A DNA stretch of 64,000 nt from Vicinamibacterales bacterium. GTDB lineage: Bacteria; Acidobacteriota; Vicinamibacteria; Vicinamibacterales; UBA8438. A program made the translations under genes and the position numbers. Shown here piece by piece: positions 15,989-24,109 of the stretch. Positions within the stretch are counted from its first letter, which is position 1. The number at the start of each line of letters is the position of its first letter. The stretch covers positions 1 through 64,000 of the forward strand of contig CATQHX010000013.1 of the NCBI GenBank assembly GCA_958296065.1, read 5' to 3'. Under the pieces are notes generated by a model, which made no database searches, had not been told where the DNA came from, and saw only the letters and a program-made list of their open reading frames with translations.

Positions 15989-17062
15989 CTATCTCGTCGC
16001 GTCGCTTCCCGCGGCCGCCTCGGCCGCCTGCCGTTCGAGGTTGCGGTTGATCTCCAGGATGTGCCGGATGTCGTGGTTGCCCTCGTGGCAGGCGTATTCG
16101 AACATCGGCCCCTCGGTGCGTAGCATCGGGACCACGCCGCCCCACGGGCTGGTCCACGTCGTCGGGTCCGTGATCATGAACTCGTAGCGGATCTCGTCCT
16201 CGGCGATGCGCGTGAAGCGCTCCTCGACGTGCCGGAACTGGTTCGCGCCGCGGTAGTTCCGCCGGGCGATGAAGTGGTCGGTCTCGACGACCAGCGTGTC
16301 TCCCTCCCAGCGGGCCCGCGAGTTGCCGCCGAACTGGCGAATCGCGTCCGGGACGGCCGGGCGCCCGTCCAGCGGCATGATGCGCGGCGGGTTGGTCGCC
16401 AGCTCCGTGAACAGCACGAAGTGGTCCTCGGTCTGGAAGATCTGGTGGATGTCGTTGTAAGCCGGCGGCAGCAGCGGCGGGCCCTCGTGCGTCCATACCA
16501 CGCAGCGCTCCATCAGGGGGCGGGTCTCGTGGCCGTCGAATACGGAGGCCATCCGGCGCTCGTGCTCCACTCGCGCGGCGCCTTCCGGCGTCATCGGCGG
16601 AATCCTGCCGTTTGGGGGGTGCGTGATCAGGGACGTCCGCGTCGTCGACAGGCCCTTCGGGACCGGCGTGCGCAGCCAGACCTGGTTGTCGTAGTGGACG
16701 TACGACCGGTCGCGGTTCTCCTGGTAGAGCGCCTGTTCCCGGGCCTCGGGATCCTCGATGGCGATGGCGTCGCGCCGCAGGGGGTCGACGCCCTCGGCCG
16801 TGAGCTGCTGCTGCAGCACGGCCGCTTCTTCGTCCGAGAGGAACTCCTGGTCGGCCAGGCGCTCGGGCCGCTCGAGCGGCGTGAACGTCTGGGTCGTCCA
16901 GTAGCCCTGCAGATCGGGGTGCCCGGCGGGGGTGCGAGGCAGCGTCCAGGCCGCCTCCTCGGCCGCGGCCTGCTGGCTCTGACCCTGCGCGGCGACGGGG
17001 ATGGTCGCCAGCGCTCCGATGACGACAACCGTTACGAACGCGGCGAGATGACGGTGGCGCAT
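15989..17062 (-). CDS. Exported protein of the acidobacterial 'DLQGYW' family
   Basis: The 357-residue protein has a clear signal peptide (LAAFVTVVVIGALATIPVAA). The mature part opens with RTPAGHPDLQGYWTTQTFTP and later contains WEGDTLVVETDHF, FTRIAEDEIRYEF and FEYACHEGNHDIRHIL. These segments mark a large paralogous family of secreted proteins of about 300-400 residues found many times per genome in Acidobacteriota and some marine bacteria. No function has been shown to my knowledge, and no catalytic motif is obvious. It is a single gene with no clear partners. Confidence 0.75.
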   Translation of the reverse strand: MRHRHLAAFVTVVVIGALATIPVAAQGQSQQAAAEEAAWTLPRTPAGHPDLQGYWTTQTFTPLERPERLADQEFLSDEEAAVLQQQLTAEGVDPLRRDAIAIEDPEAREQALYQENRDRSYVHYDNQVWLRTPVPKGLSTTRTSLITHPPNGRIPPMTPEGAARVEHERRMASVFDGHETRPLMERCVVWTHEGPPLLPPAYNDIHQIFQTEDHFVLFTELATNPPRIMPLDGRPAVPDAIRQFGGNSRARWEGDTLVVETDHFIARRNYRGANQFRHVEERFTRIAEDEIRYEFMITDPTTWTSPWGGVVPMLRTEGPMFEYACHEGNHDIRHILEINRNLERQAAEAAAGSDATR

Positions 17063-17189
17063 CCGGCCCTCCCTTCAGAACGTTGTCGATAGAAGCGGAT
17101 TGTAGACCAGGTGCCTGCGCCGTTCTACGGCGCAGCCCGCCGGTGCAGCCCGATCCCGCTGCACGCTGGCCCGCCGGTGATGTGTGATG

Positions 17190-17366
17190 TCACTTGACGC
17201 GGCTGGTGATCGGGCAAAACAACGCCAAGCCGACCTTGCCGTTGTACGCGGCCGGCGAGAGCACAACCGCGGGACGGCGTCCTGCCTGCTCCCTTCCCGA
17301 CTGCGGGTCGAAATCGATCCAGACCGCGTCCCCACGCTCGGGGACCCGCCGGGGAGAGGTCACCAC
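17190..17366 (-). pseudogene. mazF: MazF-type endoribonuclease toxin, truncated after 58 residues
   Basis: Translation from GTG 17366 (overlapping the mazE stop) gives the N-terminal half of MazF: PERGDAVWIDFDPQSGREQA, GRRPAVVLSPAAYNGK, then CPITSRVK and a TGA. Normal MazF proteins have about 110 residues and continue with (G)YPFEV and DQVKS segments, which are absent in all three frames downstream. The core barrel is therefore incomplete and the toxin is probably dead. The overlap arrangement with mazE is preserved. Confidence 0.78.
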
Positions 17367-17602
17367 GCTTCGCCCCCCACGGAGGCGCCGGTCTCGACCT
17401 CGCCGTGGACGTTGTCCTCGGTCACACGGGCCAGCAGGTCGTCCAGCTCGGTACCGGGTCGCTCCAGTACGGAGACCACGAGCTGCTCACCCTGCGGCGT
17501 CAGCTCGACCGCCGCGTTCAAGGTGATGCCCACCCGCGCAGCGATGGACTGCGGAATCCTCAACGCGAGGCTGTTGCCCCACTTTCCGATGCGTGTCTCC
17601 AT
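17360..17602 (-). CDS. mazE: MazE-like antitoxin (AbrB/SpoVT fold)
   Basis: The 80-residue protein starts METRIGKWGNSLALRIPQSI, the swapped-hairpin DNA-binding domain of MazE. It goes on to VGITLNAAVELTPQGEQLVV, with an acidic tail that would neutralise MazF. It overlaps the truncated mazF start by 7 bases. Upstream, a TTGACC-TACAAA promoter candidate sits 50-80 bases before the ATG, and GGGGACGGAA is the ribosome site. With the toxin truncated, its remaining role may be DNA binding only. Confidence 0.85.
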   Translation of the reverse strand: METRIGKWGNSLALRIPQSIAARVGITLNAAVELTPQGEQLVVSVLERPGTELDDLLARVTEDNVHGEVETGASVGGEAW

Positions 17603-17650
17603 GTCGGTTCCGTCCCCACTCTGCGAGAAAATGCCGAGAGTAGATACGTG

Positions 17651-17679
17651 TTTGTACATGGGCATGGCAGCGGGGTCAA
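17651..17679 (-). promoter_or_regulatory. Candidate promoter of the mazEF pair
   Basis: On the minus strand TTGACC (complement of 17674-17679) and TACAAA (complement of 17651-17656) are 17 bases apart. This puts transcription start about 40 bases before the mazE ATG. The promoter overlaps the last codons of vapC. Confidence 0.5.
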
Positions 17680-17684
17680 TCGCC

Positions 17685-18113
17685 TCACAGGACGACGAGG
17701 TTGTCCGGGCTTGCGGTCCGCACCGCGGCGAGCGCGATCGTCCGATCGAAGGTGACGAGGCGGCCGCCGTGGTGGGCCGCCAGGCCGAGCAGGTAGACGT
17801 CGGTGAGCTGTCGCGGGCCGTGAATGCGCGAGTGATCGAAGATGGTCCCGTCGAGAATCGAAACATCGCTGCCCCAGTATTCGTGATGCGGGGTCGATGC
17901 AGCCGTGGCCAGAAGCCGTATCGCCTGCGAGGTGGATACGGGGCTCGGATAGCTCGGCTGGCTCAGGATGCGGATGAAGCCGTTCTGGGTGACGGCGCAG
18001 GACGCCCAGCCGTGGTGAACCTCCTGCTGGAACCATCGCCGGCCCTGTTCGTGCTGAATGTGATCACGGTCGAGGAGGGCCAGGAGGACGTTGATGTCCA
18101 GCAGTGCACGCAA
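17685..18113 (-). CDS. vapC: VapC-like PIN-domain toxin
   Basis: The 142-residue PIN-domain ribonuclease keeps acidic residues in RALLDINVLLALLD (Asp 6), QLTDVYLLGLA and LVTFDRTIAL, plus the subfamily block WASCAVTQNGFIRIL. Length is normal for this TA-type PIN subfamily. It starts 17 bases after the RHH antitoxin gene, on the same strand. It would cleave RNA when not bound by the antitoxin. It looks intact. Confidence 0.88.
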   Translation of the reverse strand: MRALLDINVLLALLDRDHIQHEQGRRWFQQEVHHGWASCAVTQNGFIRILSQPSYPSPVSTSQAIRLLATAASTPHHEYWGSDVSILDGTIFDHSRIHGPRQLTDVYLLGLAAHHGGRLVTFDRTIALAAVRTASPDNLVVL

Positions 18114-18130
18114 GTCGACCTCGCCGCGGA

Positions 18131-18373
18131 CTAATAGGGTCCGTCCTCGCGCAGCCGGTCGATCAACTCGTTGGTGACCGGCTTGCCGCGCTTCGGCAAC
18201 GGCCGGAATCCGTGGAAGCCGTCGTTGTCCGGGTCCCTGTCATCCGACGAGGCCCCGTTCAGTCCCTTGCGGGCGAGCTCGGAGATCACCGCACCGACGC
18301 TGCTGCCGTCACGGCGCGCCAGACCCCGGGCGGCAAGGAGCACATCGTCGTCGATGTTTATCGTGGTGCGCAC
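18131..18373 (-). CDS. Ribbon-helix-helix antitoxin partner of the PIN toxin
   Basis: The 80-residue protein has an N-terminal ribbon-helix-helix ([19 protein letters not shown], then SSVGAVISELARKGL). The C-terminal tail (GFRPLPKRGKPVTNELIDRL) should wrap the toxin. The pairing with a PIN gene 17 bases downstream is the basis for the antitoxin call. Its start overlaps the end of the upstream ATPase gene by 16 bases. Confidence 0.87.
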   Translation of the reverse strand: MRTTINIDDDVLLAARGLARRDGSSVGAVISELARKGLNGASSDDRDPDNDGFHGFRPLPKRGKPVTNELIDRLREDGPY

Positions 18374-18909
18374 GCATCAGATGCTAGCACATCACGGGCA
18401 ATGGTTGCCACGATGTCGGGCAGCGACCGGTTCTCGGTGTCCACGTGGGTCGCGAACAGAGGCGACCGCAAAGCACTTGTGCAGCGCTGCACCCGGCGCA
18501 ACGCCCACCATGTCGCCCACGGCGTGGAGAGGCGCCACAGGAGTCGCCGGCGGATGGTCGTCGGGCTGGCCGCGAGGGTGAAGTGATGCACCGTGACGCC
18601 GTCCCGGCGCAGACGGCCGACCGTCTCGTCGAAGTAGGCAGGATCGACGATCGTCATCGGCACGACCAGCGGCCCCGGGTGATCGCGGAGCAGGCTCTCG
18701 ATGGTTGCGACCGTCAAGCGTCGCCAGGATGGGATGTCCTGGAAGTCCGAGGGGCGCAGAGCCTCCGGAAGAATCTTGCGCAGCATCCTGCCGACACTCT
18801 CGGGATCCACGATCAGGGCGCCAGGCAGACGTGACGCAAGGGCGCGGGCGACCGTCGTCTTCCCCGCGCCGAAGGCGCCGTTCAGCCAGATCACGTGACC
18901 GCCCGGCAT
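18358..18909 (-). CDS. TmrB-like P-loop ATPase (tunicamycin-resistance family)
   Basis: This 183-residue nucleoside-kinase-like ATPase has Walker [13 protein letters not shown] at residues 10-21. The remaining pattern ([57 protein letters not shown], and late [10 protein letters not shown]) follows Bacillus TmrB, a membrane-associated ATPase that confers tunicamycin resistance. Its role here is unproven. It heads a run of same-strand genes with the vapBC-like and mazE genes and overlaps the RHH antitoxin start by 16 bases, so it may be co-transcribed with them. Confidence 0.82.
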   Translation of the reverse strand: MPGGHVIWLNGAFGAGKTTVARALASRLPGALIVDPESVGRMLRKILPEALRPSDFQDIPSWRRLTVATIESLLRDHPGPLVVPMTIVDPAYFDETVGRLRRDGVTVHHFTLAASPTTIRRRLLWRLSTPWATWWALRRVQRCTSALRSPLFATHVDTENRSLPDIVATIARDVLASDACAPR

Positions 18910-19074
18910 CGCATCCTCCAGGACACCGCATCATGACAGAATGGAGTTCCGTCAGCTTGGCGGAGACCCGCCTCTCGTCGACTACGTGATCTGGGTGTGG
19001 TCGGGGTCCCCGCCGCCGAAAGGGACCGTCCCCTCGGGTAGCCTGCCTCTTGCGAACTGGGAGAGTTGACGTGA

Positions 19075-19782
19075 ACGACGACTGCCGGCAGGCAGCGCCT
19101 GATCGCGATCGGCGCCGAGGCCGAGTCCGACGACGCACCGGCGTGGCAAACGGTCGTCGGTGTCGTCGAGGACGCGCGATACCGGGAGCTCGAACGCGGA
19201 CGATTCGATCTCTACGTGCCGTTCACCCAGGTGCCGATGCGCCTCAACCACCTGGTGATCCGCACGCGCGGAGAGCCCGCGCAACTCGCCGCGGCGCTGC
19301 GCTCCGAGGTGCAACAGGCCGACCCGAACTTCGTGGTCGAGTCCGTCACGCCGTTGCGCGGCCTTGTCGACGACGTCATGGGTCCATGGCGGTTCAACTT
19401 GGCGATGGCAACGTTGCTGGCCGCGCTGGCTACCGGTCTCGCGGCCGTCGGCCTCTTCGGCACCGTCGCCTACGGCGTCACCCGAAGGACGAAGGAGATC
19501 GGCGTACGCCGGGCGCTGGGCGCGCAGGCGGTCGACGTGCTGCGGCTCGTCTGGGGACACGCGTTCGTGCTCACCCTGCTCGGGGCCGCGATCGGTCTCG
19601 GGGTTGCACTTACCGTCAGCGAGTTGCTCCGCCCGCTTCTTTTCGGTGTGGCGCCGCGGGAAGCGGGGGTGCTCGCCGCGCTTACCGCTCTGCTCCTCGC
19701 CGTGTGCGCCGCAGCGAGCCTGCTGGCCGCCTGGCGGGCGACGTGGATCGATCCGCTCGCGGCGCTCCGAGAGACCGAATGA
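19075..19782 (+). pseudogene. C-terminal remnant of a MacB/FtsX-type ABC permease (ADOP-like)
   Basis: Open sense begins right after a TGA at 19072 with no start codon. The first part is the end of a MacB periplasmic core (WQTVVGVVEDARYREL, then LYVPFTQVP). A permease domain follows with three membrane helices and the signature TRRTKEIGVRRALGAQ and AWRATWIDPLAALRE before the normal stop. Intact acidobacterial ADOP permeases are about 800 residues, so roughly 70 percent of the gene is missing from the 5' side. It opens a 3-kb cluster of gene remnants. Confidence 0.85.
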
Positions 19783-19829
19783 CCCATATACTTGTCGGTT
19801 TTCGATAAGAAGGGTAGATGCGGGTGGTT

Positions 19830-19923
19830 TCACGATCACTGCTTCGGGCGCATGCGGCCGCGCGACTGGGACGTCCTTCAATACCGGCATCTCGACCACC
19901 ACCTGCGCCAGTTCGGTGTCTAG
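19830..19923 (+). pseudogene. C-terminal remnant of a DUF1569 (DinB-like) protein
   Basis: About 30 codons read FHDHCFGRMRPRDWDVLQYR then HLDHHLRQFGV and a stop. The ending W..L.Y.HLDHHLRQFG is the typical C-terminus of DUF1569 proteins of about 160 residues. Nothing upstream in this frame resembles the rest of the family. It is a short fragment recognised from memory of the family ending. Confidence 0.55.
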
Positions 19924-19937
19924 AGCACGACGCGTGA

Positions 19938-20045
19938 TCACTCCACGCAGACGCCGAAACCGTCGATGCATCCGGCCAGTTCCTCCTCCCCGGTCTGTGG
20001 GACATGCACGTCCACCTCTGCGGCCCGGATGATCGGAGGTGTCTA
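19938..20045 (+). pseudogene. Remnant of an imidazolonepropionase-like amidohydrolase
   Basis: A short open segment contains DAETVDASGQFLLPGLWDMH followed by VHLCGPDDR. V(D/I)A.G.(F/T)(L/V)(L/V)PGL(W/I)DMHVHL is the first metal-binding motif of metal-dependent amidohydrolases. Both the upstream strand region and the more than 350 downstream residues are missing. It lies between the DUF1569 remnant and the end of the hexapeptide gene on the opposite strand. Confidence 0.6.
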
Positions 20046-21023
20046 CGAGCCCGGCCAGATCGAGCGAAGCGCGACACGGAGCGGAGCCAGAACGCGCCCG
20101 AGGACGGTGCGAGGCCGATCGGAAGCCCTGAGCGAGACCTGCGGCGCGCTCGGCGGGGTGAGCGACGCCACGGAGCCGGACGCAGCGGGCGTGTCCGAGC
20201 CGACGCGCAAGCCGGCATCCAGTTGCGCGCCGTCCACGACCCTGGCCCCGTCGGCGACCGCCACGTCACGGCCGAGGCGGCAGTTGCGGCCGACCAGCCC
20301 GTCGACGGCACAACCAGGAGCGAGGGTGGAATGATCACCCACCTCGGCGTTGGGCGCCACGCGCACGCCCGACGCCACGCGCACGAAAGACCCGAGCCGC
20401 GCGGAGGCGCCGATCGTCGTGTCCCGATCCACCTCGGTGCCGTGGCCTACCGCGGCGCCCGGGGCGACGACGACGGCCGGACCGATGCGCACGCCGTCTC
20501 CGAGCGTGAGGGGCGGACAGGACAAGACACCCTCCGACGGCTGATGGCGAACGGCGCCGTCCCCGACGGTGGCGCCGGAGGCGATATGGACGTCGACCCC
20601 GACACGCACGTTCTCTCCCACGTAGCAGTCCGGATCGAACGTGCAATGCGCACCGGCGACCGACCCCGCATCGACGACCGAACGGGCGCCGACCACGGTA
20701 GCCGGTCCCACGCGCACGCGCGGCATGACGACGGCGCCGTGCTCTAGCCTGACGCCGTCCGACAGGTTTGCCTCGGCACCCACGACACAAAGCGGGCCTA
20801 CCTGGACGCCGACGCCGATGACCGCGTCGCGACCGATGTCGGCACCCGGGGCAAGGTTGGTGGCGACGCCGACCAGGGCGCCCTGGCCGACGACGACGTC
20901 GGGCGCGATCCGGGTATCGTGAGCAACGAGAGCGGTGGGGTGAATGCGCGGGGCATCCGGACCCGGACGCGGGCTGGCAGCCCGGGCACGGTCCGCGGCG
21001 GCAGAGACAACAGGCTCCTGCAT
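20043..21023 (-). CDS. Long hexapeptide-repeat (left-handed beta-helix) protein
   Basis: From residue about 25 to 285 nearly the whole 326-residue protein is hexapeptide repeat (LIVxGxx type), for example IHPTALVAHDTRIAPDVVVG, VIGVGVQVGPLCVVGAEANL and VRVASGVRVAPNAEVGDHST. This gives about 40 turn-edges of a left-handed parallel beta-helix. There is no nucleotidyltransferase or LpxA-type N-terminal or C-terminal enzyme domain. WbbJ/LpxD-like acyl- or acetyltransferases use such helices, so transfer to a sugar is possible, but the catalytic His is not identifiable. The C-terminal 40 residues are basic and unrelated. Confidence 0.72.
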   Translation of the reverse strand: MQEPVVSAAADRARAASPRPGPDAPRIHPTALVAHDTRIAPDVVVGQGALVGVATNLAPGADIGRDAVIGVGVQVGPLCVVGAEANLSDGVRLEHGAVVMPRVRVGPATVVGARSVVDAGSVAGAHCTFDPDCYVGENVRVGVDVHIASGATVGDGAVRHQPSEGVLSCPPLTLGDGVRIGPAVVVAPGAAVGHGTEVDRDTTIGASARLGSFVRVASGVRVAPNAEVGDHSTLAPGCAVDGLVGRNCRLGRDVAVADGARVVDGAQLDAGLRVGSDTPAASGSVASLTPPSAPQVSLRASDRPRTVLGRVLAPLRVALRSIWPGS

Positions 21024-21122
21024 GCGGAAGACGCTAACAGAAAGGAAAGGAAAAGACTGCCGGCGCGCGGCGGTTGAAGACGACTCGGAACACCGGCGAT
21101 CCGCTCCACGTCACTACCTTCG

Positions 21123-21290
21123 ATGGGCCATTGGAGAAGAACCGCCCGCTTGCTGGCCGGCGCCGTCCTCGCTATCGCAGTTCTGATGCTCGTCGGCCGG
21201 GGCGGCGAGACCGAAATCGAGAGTCTCGTTCAACTCCTCGGCATCCAGGCTGGAGATTCCGTGGCCGACGTAGGGGCCGGCGACGGGTGA
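21123..21290 (+). pseudogene. N-terminal fragment of an exported SAM-dependent methyltransferase
   Basis: From ATG 21123 the frame reads MGHWRRTARLLAGAVLAIAV, which is a signal or anchor. It then reads LVQLLGIQAGDSVADVGAGD, G and a stop. Motif I (VADVGAGDG) is cut at its last residue, so the SAM-binding domain is absent. Relatives are envelope-localised methyltransferases of about 250 residues. The 150 bases after the stop contain another unrelated open tail (THVTTVDWPLAAHYAAVF) that I cannot assign. Confidence 0.6.
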
Positions 21291-21440
21291 CCACGGCGGG
21301 GCTGACCCACGTCACGACGGTCGACTGGCCTCTCGCCGCCCACTACGCCGCGGTCTTCCGGAAGGAGAGGTGACGCAGGGGCCCGCTGTTCAGGGAGGGC
21401 GCAACGGCGGAAGATCTGTAGAATCGCGGGCGGGAATGCC

Positions 21441-21884
21441 ATGAGCCTCGAGGAATGGCAGGCGCTACGGGCCAGTCTCAAGGAGCACGACAGAGACGCC
21501 GAACCGCCTGTTCTGGCGCCGGCCGAAGCGTTCGACGACACCCGGCCGGACGAGGAGTTCCGCGAGCGGTTTCACCCCGACCACGATCCGGGGCAGCTCG
21601 GGAGAAACAGCCGGGCGGTACGAAGACGGCTGGGCAGCAGTTGCGCCGGCTGGCGGCGCAAGCCGAGAACGGAAGAGTTCTACGACGCGGTCCACGCGAG
21701 CAGGCCGAGCTCGCGGGAAAGACAGTTGATCCGCACGTGGCTCCAGGAAGCCAGCCGGGAAGACCTGCTGCACGCCTGGGCGGAGGGCGTCTACACCTGG
21801 CGGGAGCTGGCGCGGGCCATCCACGCGGCAGGAGAGCAGACGTCGCCACGCTGCACCGACATCAACACGCTGATTCCGTCATGA
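21441..21884 (+). CDS. Hypothetical protein upstream of an AbiEii-like gene
   Basis: This 147-residue soluble protein is Arg-, Glu- and Asp-rich with no recognised domain. It begins MSLEEWQALRASLKEHDRDA and ends with a helical RTWLQEASREDLLHAWAEGV YTWRELARAIHAAG segment that could be a DNA-binding or protein-binding helix. Its stop overlaps the following start as ATGA, which ties it to the nucleotidyltransferase gene. By position it could be a toxin neutraliser, but it does not look like AbiEi. One internal stretch (residues about 55-75) reads poorly and may hide a frameshift. Confidence 0.5.
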   Translation: MSLEEWQALRASLKEHDRDAEPPVLAPAEAFDDTRPDEEFRERFHPDHDPGQLGRNSRAVRRRLGSSCAGWRRKPRTEEFYDAVHASRPSSRERQLIRTWLQEASREDLLHAWAEGVYTWRELARAIHAAGEQTSPRCTDINTLIPS

Positions 21885-22226
21885 ACGGCACAGTCGACGC
21901 GCCGGACGAGACGCTCGATCTGCCGGAGCCCGCTCGCACCTTGTTCCGGAAGGCACGCGCCGCCCTGGAAACGCACGTGTCGGCGTACGCGGCCGACGGC
22001 CAAGGCTACAAGCTCGGCGGCGGAACCGTTCTGGCGGCACGCTGGAAGCATCGCCGGAGCAACGACATCGACGTGCTGTTCCACCCGGACACGAAGACGT
22101 CGCTGGATCCGCCTACCCGGGACGTATACGACATCGCGGTCTGCGGAATCGAAAGATCCGGAGAGCCTCGAAATCGTTCTGAACGGGGTTTACCAGGCCA
22201 AACGGGACGCGACGATCCCGCGGTAG
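21881..22226 (+). pseudogene. AbiEii/AbiGii-type nucleotidyltransferase toxin, frameshifted remnant
   Basis: From ATG 21881 the protein reads FRKARAALETHVSAYA, KLGGGTVLAARWKHR and RSNDIDVLFHPDT. This is the nucleotidyltransferase core of AbiEii-type toxins (GG.(V/A)LA.R..HR.S.DID). After DVYDIAVCG the frame breaks near 22150. Protein sense resumes one base off as KDPESLEIVLNGVYQAKRDA and stops at 22226. A full protein needs about 250-300 residues, so the 3' half is missing or scrambled. Confidence 0.7.
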
Positions 22227-22331
22227 GGGTTTGCCGTCGCCTATTGGAGGGACATGCATGTCAACGGCGAGGTTTCTCGGGCGGCCGATTGACCGGGCGG
22301 CAATGCTCAGGTACTCGGGGCGGAGGGCGGC

Positions 22332-22721
22332 ATGAAGACGAAGATCAGTGTAGAGGAGAGCTGCAATCGTCTCGACGAAACATGGAGTCCACGCGTCATC
22401 GCCACGCTCAACGGGCAGGAAGTGAAGCTCGTGCGGGCGAAGGGCGTCTTTCCCTGGCATCGTCACGATGATGCCGACGAGTTCTTCCTGGTCTGGAAGG
22501 GACGATTCTCGGTGGAGTTCCGCGATCGGCGGGTGGATATGAAGGATGGAGAGTGCGTGCTGGTTCCCCGCGGCGTCGAGCACCGCACTTCCGCCGCGGA
22601 GGATGCGTACGTGCTCTGTTTCGAGCCGGTGGGTACCGTAAACACCGGCAACCTCCCGGCAAACGACTTCACCGCGCCGTGCGGCGTGTCGATTCTCGGT
22701 TCCGATGAGGCCGCGGAGTGA
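22332..22721 (+). CDS. Small cupin-domain protein
   Basis: The 129-residue single-domain cupin has the metal motif FPWHRHDDADEFFLVWKG (H..H...E, residues about 41-58) and the second motif LVPRGVEHRTSA (His near residue 84). It is preceded by a good ribosome site (GGCGGAGGGCGG). Related small cupins are often annotated only as cupin proteins; some are isomerases or sugar-binding proteins. It looks intact although its upstream neighbour is decayed. Substrate unknown. Confidence 0.9.
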   Translation: MKTKISVEESCNRLDETWSPRVIATLNGQEVKLVRAKGVFPWHRHDDADEFFLVWKGRFSVEFRDRRVDMKDGECVLVPRGVEHRTSAAEDAYVLCFEPVGTVNTGNLPANDFTAPCGVSILGSDEAAE

Positions 22722-22770
22722 CTTGTCGGTTACCGTTCATGCCTCGTTCATGGTCGCGGAGCGTGAATGA

Positions 22771-23394
22771 ATGAGCTTGAACGCGTGGCTTCTGTTCGCC
22801 GGCACCGAGGCCGTGCTGTGCCTCACGCCCGGTCCGGCGGTGCTGTTCGTGCTGTCCTACGGCCTCGCTCGCGGCGGGCGCGCGTCGCTGTGGGCGAGCG
22901 CCGGCGTTCTGGCCGGCAACGCCTGCTACTTTGCCCTCTCCGCGCTGGGTCTCGGAGCGGTTCTGCTCGCTTCCTACGAGGTCTTCACGCTCATCAGGTA
23001 CCTGGGAGCCCTCTACCTGGTCTATCTCGGCGTGCAGACCGTACGGGGAGCGGGACTCGCGCTTCGGCCCGAGCGTGCGCAGGAAGACCGGGGCTCGCTG
23101 AGAGCGCTGACCCGCGGATTCGCGCTGCAGGCGGCGAACCCCAAGGCGCTGGTCTTCTTCGTTGCCCTGCTCCCGCAGTTCATAGACGCGAGCCGCGCCG
23201 TCTGGCCGCAGGTGCTGATACTCGGTGTGACGTCGGTGGTCATCGAGTTCACCATATTGGCGGGATACGGGTACATGGCCGCACGGGCCGCGGCGCTGAC
23301 TCGCCAGGTGAGATTCCGGAAACTGACGAATCGCGTCTGCGGCGGCATGCTGGTCGTCGCGGGCACCGGCGTGGCGTTCGCTGGAGAACGCTGA
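22771..23394 (+). CDS. LysE/RhtB family amino-acid exporter
   Basis: The 207-residue membrane protein has five to six helices and family landmarks: ECLTPGP-like VLCLTPGPAVLFVLSYGLAR near residues 15-34, LGALYLVYLGVQTVRG, and GFALQAANPKALVFFVALLP. It would export amino acids or homoserine-like metabolites using proton motive force; the specific substrate is unknown. It starts 49 bases after the cupin gene on the same strand and is followed 28 bases later by a methyltransferase gene, so a three-gene unit is plausible. Confidence 0.92.
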   Translation: MSLNAWLLFAGTEAVLCLTPGPAVLFVLSYGLARGGRASLWASAGVLAGNACYFALSALGLGAVLLASYEVFTLIRYLGALYLVYLGVQTVRGAGLALRPERAQEDRGSLRALTRGFALQAANPKALVFFVALLPQFIDASRAVWPQVLILGVTSVVIEFTILAGYGYMAARAAALTRQVRFRKLTNRVCGGMLVVAGTGVAFAGER

Positions 23395-23422
23395 GCCTGA
23401 TCGACAGGTACCGCTGTCGCTG

Positions 23423-24109
23423 ATGCCCTTCTCGATCGACCGCGTGGTGCCCTGGGGGCGGAATGCCGCCGAGTATCGGGCGATGTTCGCCCTGGACGAC
23501 ACCCATCGTGGTGGCCGCATCCTGGGGTGCGGCGACGGCCCCGCGAGCTTCAACGCCGAGATGTCCGCGCAAGGAGTTACCGTGGTCTCGGTCGATCCGC
23601 TGTATGCCGTATCCGCGGCCGCCATAGAACGGCGAGTCGAGGAGACGTTCGACGAGGTGATGGACCAGATGCGCCGGAATCCGGACGAGTTCGTCTGGAC
23701 GCACATGCCGTCGGTCGAAGAGTTGGGCCGGCGGCGGATGGCCGCGATGCACCGATTCCTCGCGGACTATCCGAGGGGCAAGGCCGAGGGTCGGTACGTG
23801 GAGGCGTCGTTGCCCGAGTTACCCTTCGAAGACGATGAGTTCGATCTGGCGCTGTCCTCCCATCTGCTGTTCCTGTACAGCGATCAGTTCAACTTGGCCT
23901 TCCACATCCGGGCGCTGGAGGAGATGCTGCGGGTGGCCGCGGAGGTCAGGGTCTTTCCGCTCCTGCAGATCGGCGGGACGCCGTCGCTGCACGTCGAGGG
24001 AGTCGTCGATGCTTTCGGATCGCGAGGCGCGGACGCGACGGTCGAGCCGGTCCAGTACGAGTTTCAGCGGGGCGGGAATCGAATGCTGCGGCTGCGACGC
24101 CACCGGTAG
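23423..24109 (+). CDS. Class I SAM-dependent methyltransferase
   Basis: The 228-residue protein has motif I as RILGCGDGPASFNAEM with a cysteine in the glycine-rich loop. Motif II is VVSVDPLYA, and the post-I region continues with SLPELPFEDDEFDLALSSHL in the style of Methyltransf_11 enzymes. The long helical insert ERRVEETFDEVMDQMRRNPD is typical of a small uncharacterised subgroup that starts FSxxRVVPWGR. The target is unknown. It sits 28 bases after the LysE-type gene. Confidence 0.82.
   Translation: MPFSIDRVVPWGRNAAEYRAMFALDDTHRGGRILGCGDGPASFNAEMSAQGVTVVSVDPLYAVSAAAIERRVEETFDEVMDQMRRNPDEFVWTHMPSVEELGRRRMAAMHRFLADYPRGKAEGRYVEASLPELPFEDDEFDLALSSHLLFLYSDQFNLAFHIRALEEMLRVAAEVRVFPLLQIGGTPSLHVEGVVDAFGSRGADATVEPVQYEFQRGGNRMLRLRRHR

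Noticed and set aside
18950-19030. GTCGGGGTCCCCGCCGCC region as a terminator or repeat
   Set aside because: It is only simple GC-rich self-complementarity with no U-tract and no second copy noticed.
22260-22331. Possible continuation of the AbiEii remnant (frame reading AVAYWRDMHVNGEV)
   Set aside because: It is separated by stops and cannot be tied to the AbiEii fold, so it was not added to the pseudogene span.
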